Under the pieces are notes generated by a model. That model had not been told where the DNA came from and searched no databases. It saw only the letters and a list, made by a program, of their open reading frames with translations. A stretch of DNA of 64,000 bases from Mycolicibacterium arabiense. Its GTDB lineage: Bacteria; Actinomycetota; Actinomycetes; Mycobacteriales; Mycobacteriaceae. Position 1 is the first letter of the stretch. Each line of letters opens with the position of its first letter. Below, one piece after another: positions 16,019 to 23,127 of this stretch. Position numbers and translations under genes: made by a program. The stretch covers positions 806,001 to 870,000 of the forward strand of contig NZ_AP022593.1 of NCBI RefSeq assembly GCF_010731815.2, in the 5' to 3' direction.

Positions 16019-16300
16019 TTACTCTGCGGTGCCCATGTCGATGATCAATTCGGCAGTGTCTTGGAGCACTTCATTGGCTTGATCCGGCGTGAGTCCCTTG
16101 CTGAGACACAACTGGGCGGTTAACGCAACGCTGAGGTTCAGTAGGCCGCTGACCAGTCGGGTGTGTCCGTCTTCCGGGTTTTCGTGGACGAACGTGGTGG
16201 CGAGTTCACCTGCGAGCGTCTTATGCCTGCCCTTCTCACCGTGCGCGGCTGTCAGCAGCGATAGCGCTGTGAGTGTGTCTTCCGTCAGTTGGTCTGCCAT
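16019..16300 (-). CDS. Hypothetical helical protein, antisense to the packaging module
   Basis: A 93-residue, mostly helical, acidic protein (MADQLTEDTLTALSLLTAAH; LTPDQANEVLQDTAELIID). It is the only minus-strand ORF among the structural genes. Its start is just 14 bp from the terminase start on the other strand, so both promoters would have to lie inside the other gene or elsewhere. Composition looks protein-like, yet no family is recognised. Possible roles include a regulator of packaging genes or a moron. Confidence 0.5.
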   Translation of the reverse strand: MADQLTEDTLTALSLLTAAHGEKGRHKTLAGELATTFVHENPEDGHTRLVSGLLNLSVALTAQLCLSKGLTPDQANEVLQDTAELIIDMGTAE

Positions 16301-16314
16301 GAATCGAGTTTGTC

Positions 16315-17766
16315 ATGCGTGCTGGTCCGAAGGGCAGTGTTGCGGTCGCTCCGCTGCAGTTTCGGCGTTGGCCGCGTGATCGTGCGAAGCGTCGTGAGAG
16401 GTTCATTCGTGAATTTCTGACGGTGCCCCGTGGTCACGGTGTTGGTAAGCCATTCCGGCTAAGGGACTTTCAGCGGGAGATCGTGCGCGGTGCATTCGCT
16501 GAGGGTGTACGTACGGCGTTGGTGTCGATTCCCAGGGCGAATGGTAAGACGATGCTCGCGGCTGCGCTGGCGCTGGCTGAGTTGTTCGTCGGTCCGCCGT
16601 CGGCTGAGGTTCTGGTGGTCGCCAGTGACCAGCGTCAGGCGAACATCACCTTTCGGTATGCGAAGCGCATGGTGGAGCTGAACCCGATTCTTGCTGAACG
16701 TGTGCAGGTGTATGCCGACAGGCTGTATCTACCCGAGAATGACGCCACTCTGTTGCCTCTCCCGGCTGAACCTGGCGCACTGCACGGACACGATCCGAGC
16801 TTGCTCATTGTCGATGAGTTGCACGTGGTCACTGAGGGCGTGTGGGAGGCGATTACGTCGATGGCCGGTAAGCGTCCCGAGTCGTTGACGTTGGCTATCT
16901 CGACGCCTGCCAGTTCGGCGGACAGCGTCATGTGGCGTTTGGTGGAGCATGGCCGTCGTGGCGATGATCCGTCGTTTTACCTCCGTGAGTTTGCGGCACC
17001 GGTCAACTGTGACGCCGACGACCGGGAGGCGTGGCGGATCGCCAACCCGGCGTTGTCCTGTGAGAACCCGTTTCTCGCTGAGGATGGCATTGCGTCGGTT
17101 CGTAAGACGCTGCGTGAGCCAGTGTTTCGCCAGTTGCGTTTGGGTCAGTGGGTTTCGGGTGTCGATTCGTGGTTACCGTTCGGGGCTTGGGATGCTTGCT
17201 GTGAGGAGCGTTCGATTCGTGGCCCAATCGTCGCCGGTTTTGATGGTTCGGCGTCGGGCGACTCGACTGCTCTTGTGGGATGCACGATGGACGGGCACCT
17301 GTTCCTAATCGGCCTGTGGGAGAACGACGGCACACCTGACTACCGCGTTCCGCGTGAAGAGGTCAGCAACGCCGTTGATGTGATGTTCGACCGGTACGAG
17401 GTTTTGTCCCTTGCCTGCGATCCGTGGGGATGGCGTTCGGAGATCGACGCGTGGGGCAAGAGGCACGGCGAGAAGCGGGTTGTGGAGTACAACACCGGGT
17501 TTGTCGGTCGTATGGCACCGGCTACCGACAGGCTGTATCAGGCCATCGTGGACGGCACGGTGACTCACGACGGTGACCCTCGTCTTGCTGCTCATGTGGA
17601 GCATTGCGTGGCCCGTCCTACGCCGCAGGGTGACGTGATTGTGAAGGACAAGCGTGGTTCGCCCCGCAAAATTGACGCTGCTGTGGCCGCGATCATCGCG
17701 TTTGACCGCAGGGCGTTCCATTTGAACAACCCTAAGAAGCGCCATCGCGCAGCATCTTTCGCTTAA
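16315..17766 (+). CDS. terL: Terminase large subunit
   Basis: A 483-residue DNA-packaging motor. The ATPase domain has a deviant Walker A SIPRANGKT (residues 71-79), Walker B LLIVDELH (163-170) and motif III LAISTPASS (194-201). The nuclease domain starts around residue 305 with the acidic residue Asp310 in GFDGSASGDST, and a later acidic LACDPWGWR. The length suits HK97-type TerL. No ribosome-binding site precedes the ATG, and an in-frame stop lies 12 bp upstream, so the start is constrained. No small terminase partner is recognisable in the element. Confidence 0.93.
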   Translation: MRAGPKGSVAVAPLQFRRWPRDRAKRRERFIREFLTVPRGHGVGKPFRLRDFQREIVRGAFAEGVRTALVSIPRANGKTMLAAALALAELFVGPPSAEVLVVASDQRQANITFRYAKRMVELNPILAERVQVYADRLYLPENDATLLPLPAEPGALHGHDPSLLIVDELHVVTEGVWEAITSMAGKRPESLTLAISTPASSADSVMWRLVEHGRRGDDPSFYLREFAAPVNCDADDREAWRIANPALSCENPFLAEDGIASVRKTLREPVFRQLRLGQWVSGVDSWLPFGAWDACCEERSIRGPIVAGFDGSASGDSTALVGCTMDGHLFLIGLWENDGTPDYRVPREEVSNAVDVMFDRYEVLSLACDPWGWRSEIDAWGKRHGEKRVVEYNTGFVGRMAPATDRLYQAIVDGTVTHDGDPRLAAHVEHCVARPTPQGDVIVKDKRGSPRKIDAAVAAIIAFDRRAFHLNNPKKRHRAASFA

Positions 17767-17775
17767 GGACAATCC

Positions 17776-19128
17776 ATGACCGATGATTTCATCGCTCTTC
17801 TACAGGCTCTTGATTCACACCAGTATCGCTATGGTCTGCTGGACAACTACTTTCAGGGCGTCTCGCCCCTCAGTTTCTTGAGCCGTGAGGCGAAGGTGGC
17901 GCTCCAGAACTTCGAGCAGATCAGTTCGAACCTGTGCCGCACTGCTGTCGTCAGCTTGCAGGAGCGTTTGCGCCTATCGGGCGTGACGGGTGCTGATGCG
18001 TGGAGCCTGTTTGAGTACTCAGACCTTGACCAGTTGGCCGCGCAGGTTCATCGTGACGCCCTGCTTTACGGGGTCGGTTACGTCCTCTGCTGGACCGACG
18101 CGAGCGGTCGTCCGCGTGCCACCGTGGAATCCCCAAAGCAAGTGGCTGTGACCCGCGATCCCGTGACCCGTGAGATCGTCTCGGCTGTGAAGCGAGTTCG
18201 TACCGCCAAGACAACCGAAGCGTGGGTGTATTACCCCGACCGGGTTGAGCATTGGACGGCGAACACACCGAGTGCGGGTAACGCAGGGTTCGAACTGGTG
18301 AACAAGATTCCGCACGCGTTGGGTTGTGTGCCCATCGTCGCCATCGGCCATGAGGATGAGCCGAGCGCGATTGATGACCTGCTGTCGATCCAAGATGGCG
18401 TCAACAAGCTTTTGACGGACATGCTCATTGCTTCCGAGTACGCAGGCCGCCCCCGCAGGTTTGCGAGTGGAATCGAGTTGACCGAGAAGCCGGTTATTGA
18501 TGACGTGACGGGGTTGCCCGTCCTCGATCCCGTCTCGGGCGAGGCTGTTACCGAGGCCGTCAATCCATTTCCAGAGGAAAACAGGATGATGGTGTCCGAG
18601 GATGCCTCTTCGCGCTTCGGTGCCCTGCCTGCCGCCGACCTCAAGACGTTCGAATCGGGTATCCGTGTCCTGATCTCGGCCGCGATGATGGTGTCGGGTT
18701 TGCCCGCGCATTACGTCGGTTTACTACAGGATTCGGTCATGTCAGCCGACGCGTTGCGTGCCGCTGAGGCTGCGCTCGTGGCCCGTGCTGAGGCACGTCA
18801 GCGTCAGTACGGCGTTGGCTGGGAAGCGGTCGCCCGTCTGCTGGTCGCCATCCGCGACGGCGTTGACCCTGACACGGTGACCGCTCGCGTGGTGTGGAGT
18901 CCTGCGGATACCCGCAGTGAAGCCCAAAGTGCCGATGCGGCGGTGAAGCTCTTCCAGGCGGGTTTGTTGAGTAGGTCAGGATGCTTGAAGCGTCTTGGCC
19001 TCACCGCCGACGAGATTGTCGAAGAGTTGAAGAACAGCACCAACGAGGCCATGGCTGTCGCTGACGCCCGTGCCGCGAACATGGCATCGGAGATCGGCGC
19101 TTTGAGCCGTAGCAAGCCCGCAGCGTAG
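17776..19128 (+). CDS. Phage portal protein
   Basis: A 450-residue SPP1 gp6/HK97-type portal. YRYGLLDNYFQG and LSRE at the N-terminus, the wing domain (AWSLFEYSDLDQLAAQVHRDALLYGVGYVL) and the stem/clip region around VPIVAIGHEDEPSAIDDLLSIQDGVNKLLTDM are typical. AAGGA lies 7 nt upstream of the ATG. It forms the dodecameric DNA gate at the capsid vertex and follows terL by 9 bp. Confidence 0.9.
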   Translation: MTDDFIALLQALDSHQYRYGLLDNYFQGVSPLSFLSREAKVALQNFEQISSNLCRTAVVSLQERLRLSGVTGADAWSLFEYSDLDQLAAQVHRDALLYGVGYVLCWTDASGRPRATVESPKQVAVTRDPVTREIVSAVKRVRTAKTTEAWVYYPDRVEHWTANTPSAGNAGFELVNKIPHALGCVPIVAIGHEDEPSAIDDLLSIQDGVNKLLTDMLIASEYAGRPRRFASGIELTEKPVIDDVTGLPVLDPVSGEAVTEAVNPFPEENRMMVSEDASSRFGALPAADLKTFESGIRVLISAAMMVSGLPAHYVGLLQDSVMSADALRAAEAALVARAEARQRQYGVGWEAVARLLVAIRDGVDPDTVTARVVWSPADTRSEAQSADAAVKLFQAGLLSRSGCLKRLGLTADEIVEELKNSTNEAMAVADARAANMASEIGALSRSKPAA

Positions 19129-19218
19129 CTGCCACTGATCCGCCCATACCCGCCGCGTTGGTGGCTGTGCGTGGCGTACAGGCCCCCGTTTGACCCCTTC
19201 TGAAAGAGAGGAACCGTC

Positions 19219-19656
19219 GTGTCTGATACCGACGTAACCCCCACCGACACCACTGACGCCGAAGCTCCCAATGGTCAGGTTGAGGACGACGAGCGTCAGG
19301 ACGAACCCGACGAGAACGCCGACACCTTCCCGCGTGCCTACGTCGAGAAGCTGCGGAACGAGAGCAAGGGTTACCGCGAACGCGCCAAGACCGCAGAGGC
19401 GAATCTAGATGCGACCCTGCGGGAACTGTTCGCCGTCAAGGTAGCCGCGACCGGCAAGCTAGCTGATGGCGAGGACTTGCCCTATGACGCTGACCTGTTG
19501 GCCGATGAGGACAAGCTAACCGAAGCGATTGACGAACTGATAAAGCGCAAGCCGCACCTTGCCGCTCGCAAGGTTTCCGGCAGCGTCGGCCAGGGTGTCA
19601 CCGGCACCAAGGATGAGCCGTTCTCACTTCTGGGCCGCTTGCAGCGATCCGTTTGA
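19219..19656 (+). CDS. Putative capsid scaffolding protein
   Basis: A 145-residue highly acidic protein with a disordered N-terminus (residues 1-45, rich in Asp, Glu, Thr), a coiled-coil stretch (YVEKLRNESKGYRERAKTAEANLDATLRELFAVK) and a basic C-terminus. Composition and location immediately before the capsid gene match scaffolding proteins of phages lacking a fused delta domain. GAGAGG sits about 10 nt upstream of the GTG start. No protease fusion is visible. Confidence 0.78.
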   Translation: MSDTDVTPTDTTDAEAPNGQVEDDERQDEPDENADTFPRAYVEKLRNESKGYRERAKTAEANLDATLRELFAVKVAATGKLADGEDLPYDADLLADEDKLTEAIDELIKRKPHLAARKVSGSVGQGVTGTKDEPFSLLGRLQRSV

Positions 19657-19780
19657 TAAAATTGGGGTGACGAAAGCGATTGATTCGCAGTCACTCTCAG
19701 TACTTCCCGGGCCTGACGCCCAATTCAGCACTCCTGTCCTGATGACAGCGGTATCGCTCTGTCTATCAAGGACTTTCAGA

Positions 19781-20650
19781 ATGACTATTCAGACCCCGGG
19801 TAATAACCCATCCCTAACCGCTGCTGAGGTGGCGAAGCTCCTCGTTCAGCCGCTTGAGCAGGCGTCCTCGTTCCTCGCTGCGGGACCGCAGATCATCGAC
19901 ACCGCTGGGCCTTTGCGTGTGCCGCGCATCGCGTCGGGTGCGTCAGCCGCATTCGTTGCAGCCGGTGCCCAGATTCCCGAGAGCGCACCGACGTTCGATG
20001 AGGTGCAGCTACTACCCTCGACCCTCAAGGGCATCAAGAGTCTTACCAAGCTCAGCGCCGAACTGATCCGCGAGGCCACCCACACCGTGGGCGCACTCGA
20101 CCAGGTCATCTCCACCCGTCTCGTCACCGACGTGTCCAACGTTCTCGACACCGCCCTGTATGACGGCACCGGAGCAAGTGACACCATCAAGGGAATTTTC
20201 CGCCAGACCGGCATCACTACCGGCGTGCTGGACCTCGCGGACCCGGACAGCCTCATCGATGGCCTTGCGGCTGCTCAGGGCAACCACGTGGCCGCAACGC
20301 ACTGGGTGATGACCCCGCAGTCGTTCGCCGCGCTACGCAAGCTCCACGTCGGCACCGATGACGCCCGCTACCTGCTTGATCCGAATCTGCATGAGGGCAC
20401 TCAGTTCACCCTGTTCGGTCTTCCAGTGATCATCACCGATTACATCCCGAACACCGGCACCGCACCGGGTAAGGCACGCGTGGCGCTGGTCGACTTCTCC
20501 AAGGTCATCGTGGCCCGTGATCAGTCGCCCTCGGTCACGGTCCTTGATCAGACGTTCGGTGACTATGACACCGTGGGTATCCGTGTCACTGCACGTTTCG
20601 ATGTTGGCCTGCTATCCCCGAAGGCCGTCACCCTGTTGACTGAGGCCTAA
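19781..20650 (+). CDS. Major capsid protein, HK97 fold
   Basis: A 289-residue HK97-type capsid protein beginning MTIQTPGNNPSLTAAEVAKL. The E-loop and spine-helix region is SLTKLSAELIREATHTVGALDQVISTRLVTDVSNVLDTALYDG, followed by A- and P-domain segments (WVMTPQSFAALRKLHVG; LFGLPVIITDYIPN). AAGGA about 8 nt upstream selects ATG 19781, although the frame stays open upstream. There is no N-terminal delta domain and no prohead protease gene, so assembly probably uses the separate scaffold. Confidence 0.9.
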   Translation: MTIQTPGNNPSLTAAEVAKLLVQPLEQASSFLAAGPQIIDTAGPLRVPRIASGASAAFVAAGAQIPESAPTFDEVQLLPSTLKGIKSLTKLSAELIREATHTVGALDQVISTRLVTDVSNVLDTALYDGTGASDTIKGIFRQTGITTGVLDLADPDSLIDGLAAAQGNHVAATHWVMTPQSFAALRKLHVGTDDARYLLDPNLHEGTQFTLFGLPVIITDYIPNTGTAPGKARVALVDFSKVIVARDQSPSVTVLDQTFGDYDTVGIRVTARFDVGLLSPKAVTLLTEA

Positions 20651-20652
20651 TC

Positions 20653-20970
20653 ATGCCAGCGCCAACCTATCTGGATCTTGGCGATTTGATGGGCAGGACG
20701 GTTCGCCCGGAGCAGGGCGAAGCCGTCATTCAGAACATCACGGCAATGGTCAAGGCGTACACCCGTGGCGTGGGATTCGCCAACGGGGTGCCTAACGATG
20801 AGTTGCGGGCAGTGATCCTGTCGGCGGCGTGCCGCATGATCGCCAACCCGCGAGGCATCGAGCTAGGCGAGAGTGTGGGGCCGCAGTCGGTGTCATTCCG
20901 TGGTGCGTTCACTGGTTGGAGTGTTGCGGAAGCATTCACCCTCAACAGGTACCGGAAGCGTGCTGAGTAA
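20653..20970 (+). CDS. Head-tail connector / adaptor protein
   Basis: A 105-residue, mostly helical protein 2 bp after the capsid gene: a helical start (LDLGDLMGRTVRPEQGEAVIQNITAMVKAYTRG), a conserved-looking NDELRAVILSAACRMIANPRG helix and a C-terminal tail with FTLNRYRKR. This matches the gp6/gp15-type adaptor that docks under the portal. Its stop overlaps the next start by one base. Confidence 0.8.
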   Translation: MPAPTYLDLGDLMGRTVRPEQGEAVIQNITAMVKAYTRGVGFANGVPNDELRAVILSAACRMIANPRGIELGESVGPQSVSFRGAFTGWSVAEAFTLNRYRKRAE

Positions 20971-21302
20971 TGGCGTCTGCACAGGTGTTTCGCCCTTCGC
21001 GTGATTGGAAGGGTCAGACGGTCGGCCAGTTGGACGACTACCTGATCGGCACTGTTACCGGTGTGGTGATGGGTGGTCCTTCGGTTCAGCCCGTCCGCAA
21101 CTTCCCGGGCACTGTGAGCACTGAGGGCCAGATTGGCATCCCGTTCGACCAGGAATCCGAGGTGGTGGTGCAGCAGCACGACCGGCTGTTGATCGGTTCG
21201 ACGTTGTATGCGGTTGTGTCGGATCGGCTTTGGACTGATGTGAATGTCTTGACGGGTAGTCAGCCGTCTTACTACTGGGTCGAGATTCGTTCGACCACAT
21301 AG
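20970..21302 (+). CDS. Head-completion / stopper-like protein
   Basis: A 110-residue beta-rich protein. The order portal, capsid, adaptor, then a short beta-barrel-like protein with DRLLIGSTLYAVVSDRLWTDVN fits a head-closure (stopper) protein. It is the last structural gene of the element: the tail terminator, major tail protein and tape measure that would follow in a phage are missing. Confidence 0.72.
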   Translation: MASAQVFRPSRDWKGQTVGQLDDYLIGTVTGVVMGGPSVQPVRNFPGTVSTEGQIGIPFDQESEVVVQQHDRLLIGSTLYAVVSDRLWTDVNVLTGSQPSYYWVEIRSTT

Positions 21303-21344
21303 ACAACGCCGCTGGGGAACTTTGAATGTCCACCTCAGCGTGCG

Positions 21345-21595
21345 GGGTGCGGGCCTTTTGGGAGATTGGTCACCCGCACCCACCCAAGCACAGGCCCCAC
21401 ACGCGAACAGGTCTCTCTCTGACCTGCGGGCACGTGTGGGCGTCTGAGGGATGGGAGTGATGACCCCATCCCGAGCACATGCCCCCGGTTCCCCTGTTTC
21501 CTGCAATTCCAGGGTTGAGCCGGGGGCGTTGTGTGCTTACGAGCAACCCGGTTTTGAGTACGGGCCGGGGGTGCTGTCGGAATGGAGTACAGCAC
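21345..21595. repeat. Array of five perfect stem-loops
   Basis: Perfect inverted repeats follow one another: GGGTGCGGG/CCCGCACCC (21345-21381), CCCACACG/CGTGTGGG (21396-21440) enclosing CAGGTC/GACCTG (21408-21426), GGGATGGG/CCCATCCC (21448-21472), GCCCCCGG/CCGGGGGC (21481-21527) and GTGCTGT/ACAGCAC (21571-21595). No gene lies here. The density suggests a structured RNA, a processing cluster, an origin or a packaging signal. Confidence 0.7.
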
Positions 21596-21604
21596 CAGGG
21601 GATG

Positions 21605-21637
21605 CCCCGCATGCTTTCGGCGTGCGGGGTCTTTCTC
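21605..21637 (+). terminator. Intrinsic terminator after the structural operon
   Basis: CCCCGCATGC and GCGTGCGGGG pair over 10 bp (one G-U) around a TTTCG loop, followed by TCTTTCT. It ends plus-strand transcription just before the convergent cargo gene. Confidence 0.8.
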
Positions 21638-21638
21638 G

Positions 21639-22790
21639 TTATGTACCGTCTTCGGCAGCCGCTTTGAGCTTCTCAATCTGATTTTCAAGGCGCGTAATCG
21701 ATTCCGCCGAATACTCGATCATCAACTTGTTTCCGGTCTGCACCCACGATTCGTGAACACTCCGAACGGCTTCTAGCTGTCCTTCGCAGAGTGCAACCGG
21801 GTCAAAGTCAGTGAAGTCGGTGACCTCGTGGCCGGGGTGACTATTCCATTCGCACTCGCCACAGTCTTCGAAATAGTCTCCGTCGGGGGCGATGTCAGAG
21901 TCGTAAAACTTTCGTACTGCACGTGACCCGCAGCGGGGACATTGGTCCGTGCGATCCCAGAGATCCCGCGTCATGATGTTGGCCATGTGGACGACGATGG
22001 TATCGACTGCACGCTTAGCAATGAGGGCAGCTGTTCGGTTCGCGTTCGTGTGGTGCGTAAGGTGATTGACCAGTTCCCAAGCTTTGTCGGTTGTGGCCTT
22101 GAGATAACCCCTGAGCTTCTCGTTCGAGCCACCGGGGCAGTAGTGGTTGTAAAGCAGCTCACTCCACGCCTTGACGTTGGCAGCCTGCGGCTCCTCCGTT
22201 TCTGCCGGTAGCTCAGTTCTCCGGCGTACCGCCGTTATAAGCGAGACCATGCACTCCCGCAGTTGCATTCCGACACCTTGAAAGTCGACAACCTCGACGG
22301 CATGTTCAAGGTCGTCTTCGGCCTGGCTCAGCCGACGTAAGACCTCGTCGAGGGGTGTTACGAAATCGGCTCCGAACTTCTCCTCTCGGCTCCTGACCCG
22401 CATCATGAGGCCGACATGAAAGGACAGCGTGTAGTCCATGCTTGGGAAGTGGCGCTGTGAGTACAGGTTCGTCATGCCGGTGATGACCCAGTAGCGATCT
22501 TCATCTGTGGTCACGTCCCATACTTCGTAGGGAGTCGCCATGACATATTCGACGGTTACCCGCTCGACGTGTTGAACTGTCTCGCCGCGAGCCTGACCCT
22601 CGACGTACTCCGAGATTTCCTTCTCGGCGTTGTAGTCGCGTTCGGGGCTGTATCGACCTAGCTGGTCCGCAGGGACAGGATGATCGGGCGGAAGTGTGCA
22701 GTCACCCTCGACTGCGTCTGCTGTGGGTTCATCGCTCACCTTGCCCAGCGTAGATCGGGACCACACTTGGACCACAGAATCGAATCCCAT
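21639..22790 (-). CDS. Cargo gene of unknown function with C-terminal zinc ribbon
   Basis: A 383-residue protein on the opposite strand to the phage genes, adjacent to attR. It has a hydrophilic N-terminus (1-55), a beta-rich part (YVMATPYEVWDVTTDEDRYWVITGMTNLYSQ), a helical core (LRECMVSLITAVRRR; WELVNHLTHHTNANRTAALIA) and a zinc ribbon (CPRCG ... CGECEW). A short C-terminal coiled coil follows (LENQIEKLKAAAE). I do not recognise the family. The terminal, antisense, autonomous position is where phage satellites carry interference or defence genes, so that role is inferred only from location. A later GTG start near 22739 is possible. Confidence 0.8.
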   Translation of the reverse strand: MGFDSVVQVWSRSTLGKVSDEPTADAVEGDCTLPPDHPVPADQLGRYSPERDYNAEKEISEYVEGQARGETVQHVERVTVEYVMATPYEVWDVTTDEDRYWVITGMTNLYSQRHFPSMDYTLSFHVGLMMRVRSREEKFGADFVTPLDEVLRRLSQAEDDLEHAVEVVDFQGVGMQLRECMVSLITAVRRRTELPAETEEPQAANVKAWSELLYNHYCPGGSNEKLRGYLKATTDKAWELVNHLTHHTNANRTAALIAKRAVDTIVVHMANIMTRDLWDRTDQCPRCGSRAVRKFYDSDIAPDGDYFEDCGECEWNSHPGHEVTDFTDFDPVALCEGQLEAVRSVHESWVQTGNKLMIEYSAESITRLENQIEKLKAAAEDGT

Positions 22791-22988
22791 GGTGCGGGGG
22801 CATTACCACGTCTACGGGCGTGGTAGCCAGTCCGCAGTCAGTCCGCAGCGCACCCCATCGTCACCAACAGATACCCAACCTGTCCCACGGACGAAAGGGC
22901 GTCTGACGTGCAGCTATCCGCCAGTAACCGCGACTAGCCCACATCTACCAACAAATGCCGTGACCTGCGGAAACGCAGCAGACACCAT
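22791..22988. other. Right-arm intergenic region with palindrome
   Basis: TACCACG/CGTGGTA (22804-22825) forms a 7-bp stem next to the start of the cargo gene and may be its operator. The arm-type repeats lie 3 bp beyond. The rest up to attR shows no gene. Confidence 0.5.
22828..22848 (+). repeat. Paired integrase arm-type repeats, right arm
   Basis: Two CAGTCCGCAG copies (22828-22837 and 22839-22848), 11 bp start to start, same orientation as the pair near attL. Confidence 0.75.
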
Positions 22989-23033
22989 TTCAAAACCCGT
23001 CCAGTGTGAGTTCGAATCTCACCGAGGGCACCA
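22989..23033 (+). repeat. attR core (45-bp direct repeat, residual tRNA-Leu 3' half)
   Basis: It is identical over 45 bp to 12003-12047. This is the displaced host copy of the tRNA 3' end and marks the right boundary of the element; it has no 5' half and is not a functional tRNA. Confidence 0.95.
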
Positions 23034-23069
23034 TCTCGCGTGACGGCCGCGGAATGACATCCCGACGCA

Positions 23070-23106
23070 GTACCGCCGCGACCCCCGTGGGAGATCGCGG
23101 CGGTAC
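23070..23106 (-). terminator. Hairpin downstream of the first glycoside hydrolase gene
   Basis: GTACCGCCGCGA and TCGCGGCGGTAC form a perfect 12-bp stem with a 13-nt loop, 22 bp past the stop codon. Confidence 0.75.
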
Positions 23107-23127
23107 GTAGCCCGGCGGGACCGACTA

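Larger units (their letters stand above)
12003..23033. mobile_element. Capsid-encoding phage satellite-like integrated element (about 11 kb)
   Basis: The element is bounded by 45-bp repeats of the tRNA-Leu 3' half. Gene order is integrase, excisionase-like HTH, winged-helix protein, structured noncoding stretch, four small overlapping ORFs ending in HNH nuclease, a minus-strand ORF, large terminase, portal, scaffold-like, major capsid, two connectors, hairpin array and a minus-strand cargo gene. I see no tail, tape-measure, lysis, polymerase, primase or recognisable small-terminase gene. GC content looks lower than in the flanks. Size and content resemble the 10-kb mycobacterial prophage-like elements phiRv1/phiRv2 and capsid-forming PICIs. 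A decayed prophage is the alternative, but all ORFs look intact and tightly packed. Confidence 0.88.

Noticed and set aside
16019..16300. Toxin-antitoxin reading of the divergent minus-strand ORF beside terL
   Set aside because: The partner is clearly a terminase and the ORF resembles no toxin or antitoxin; kept only as a hypothetical gene.
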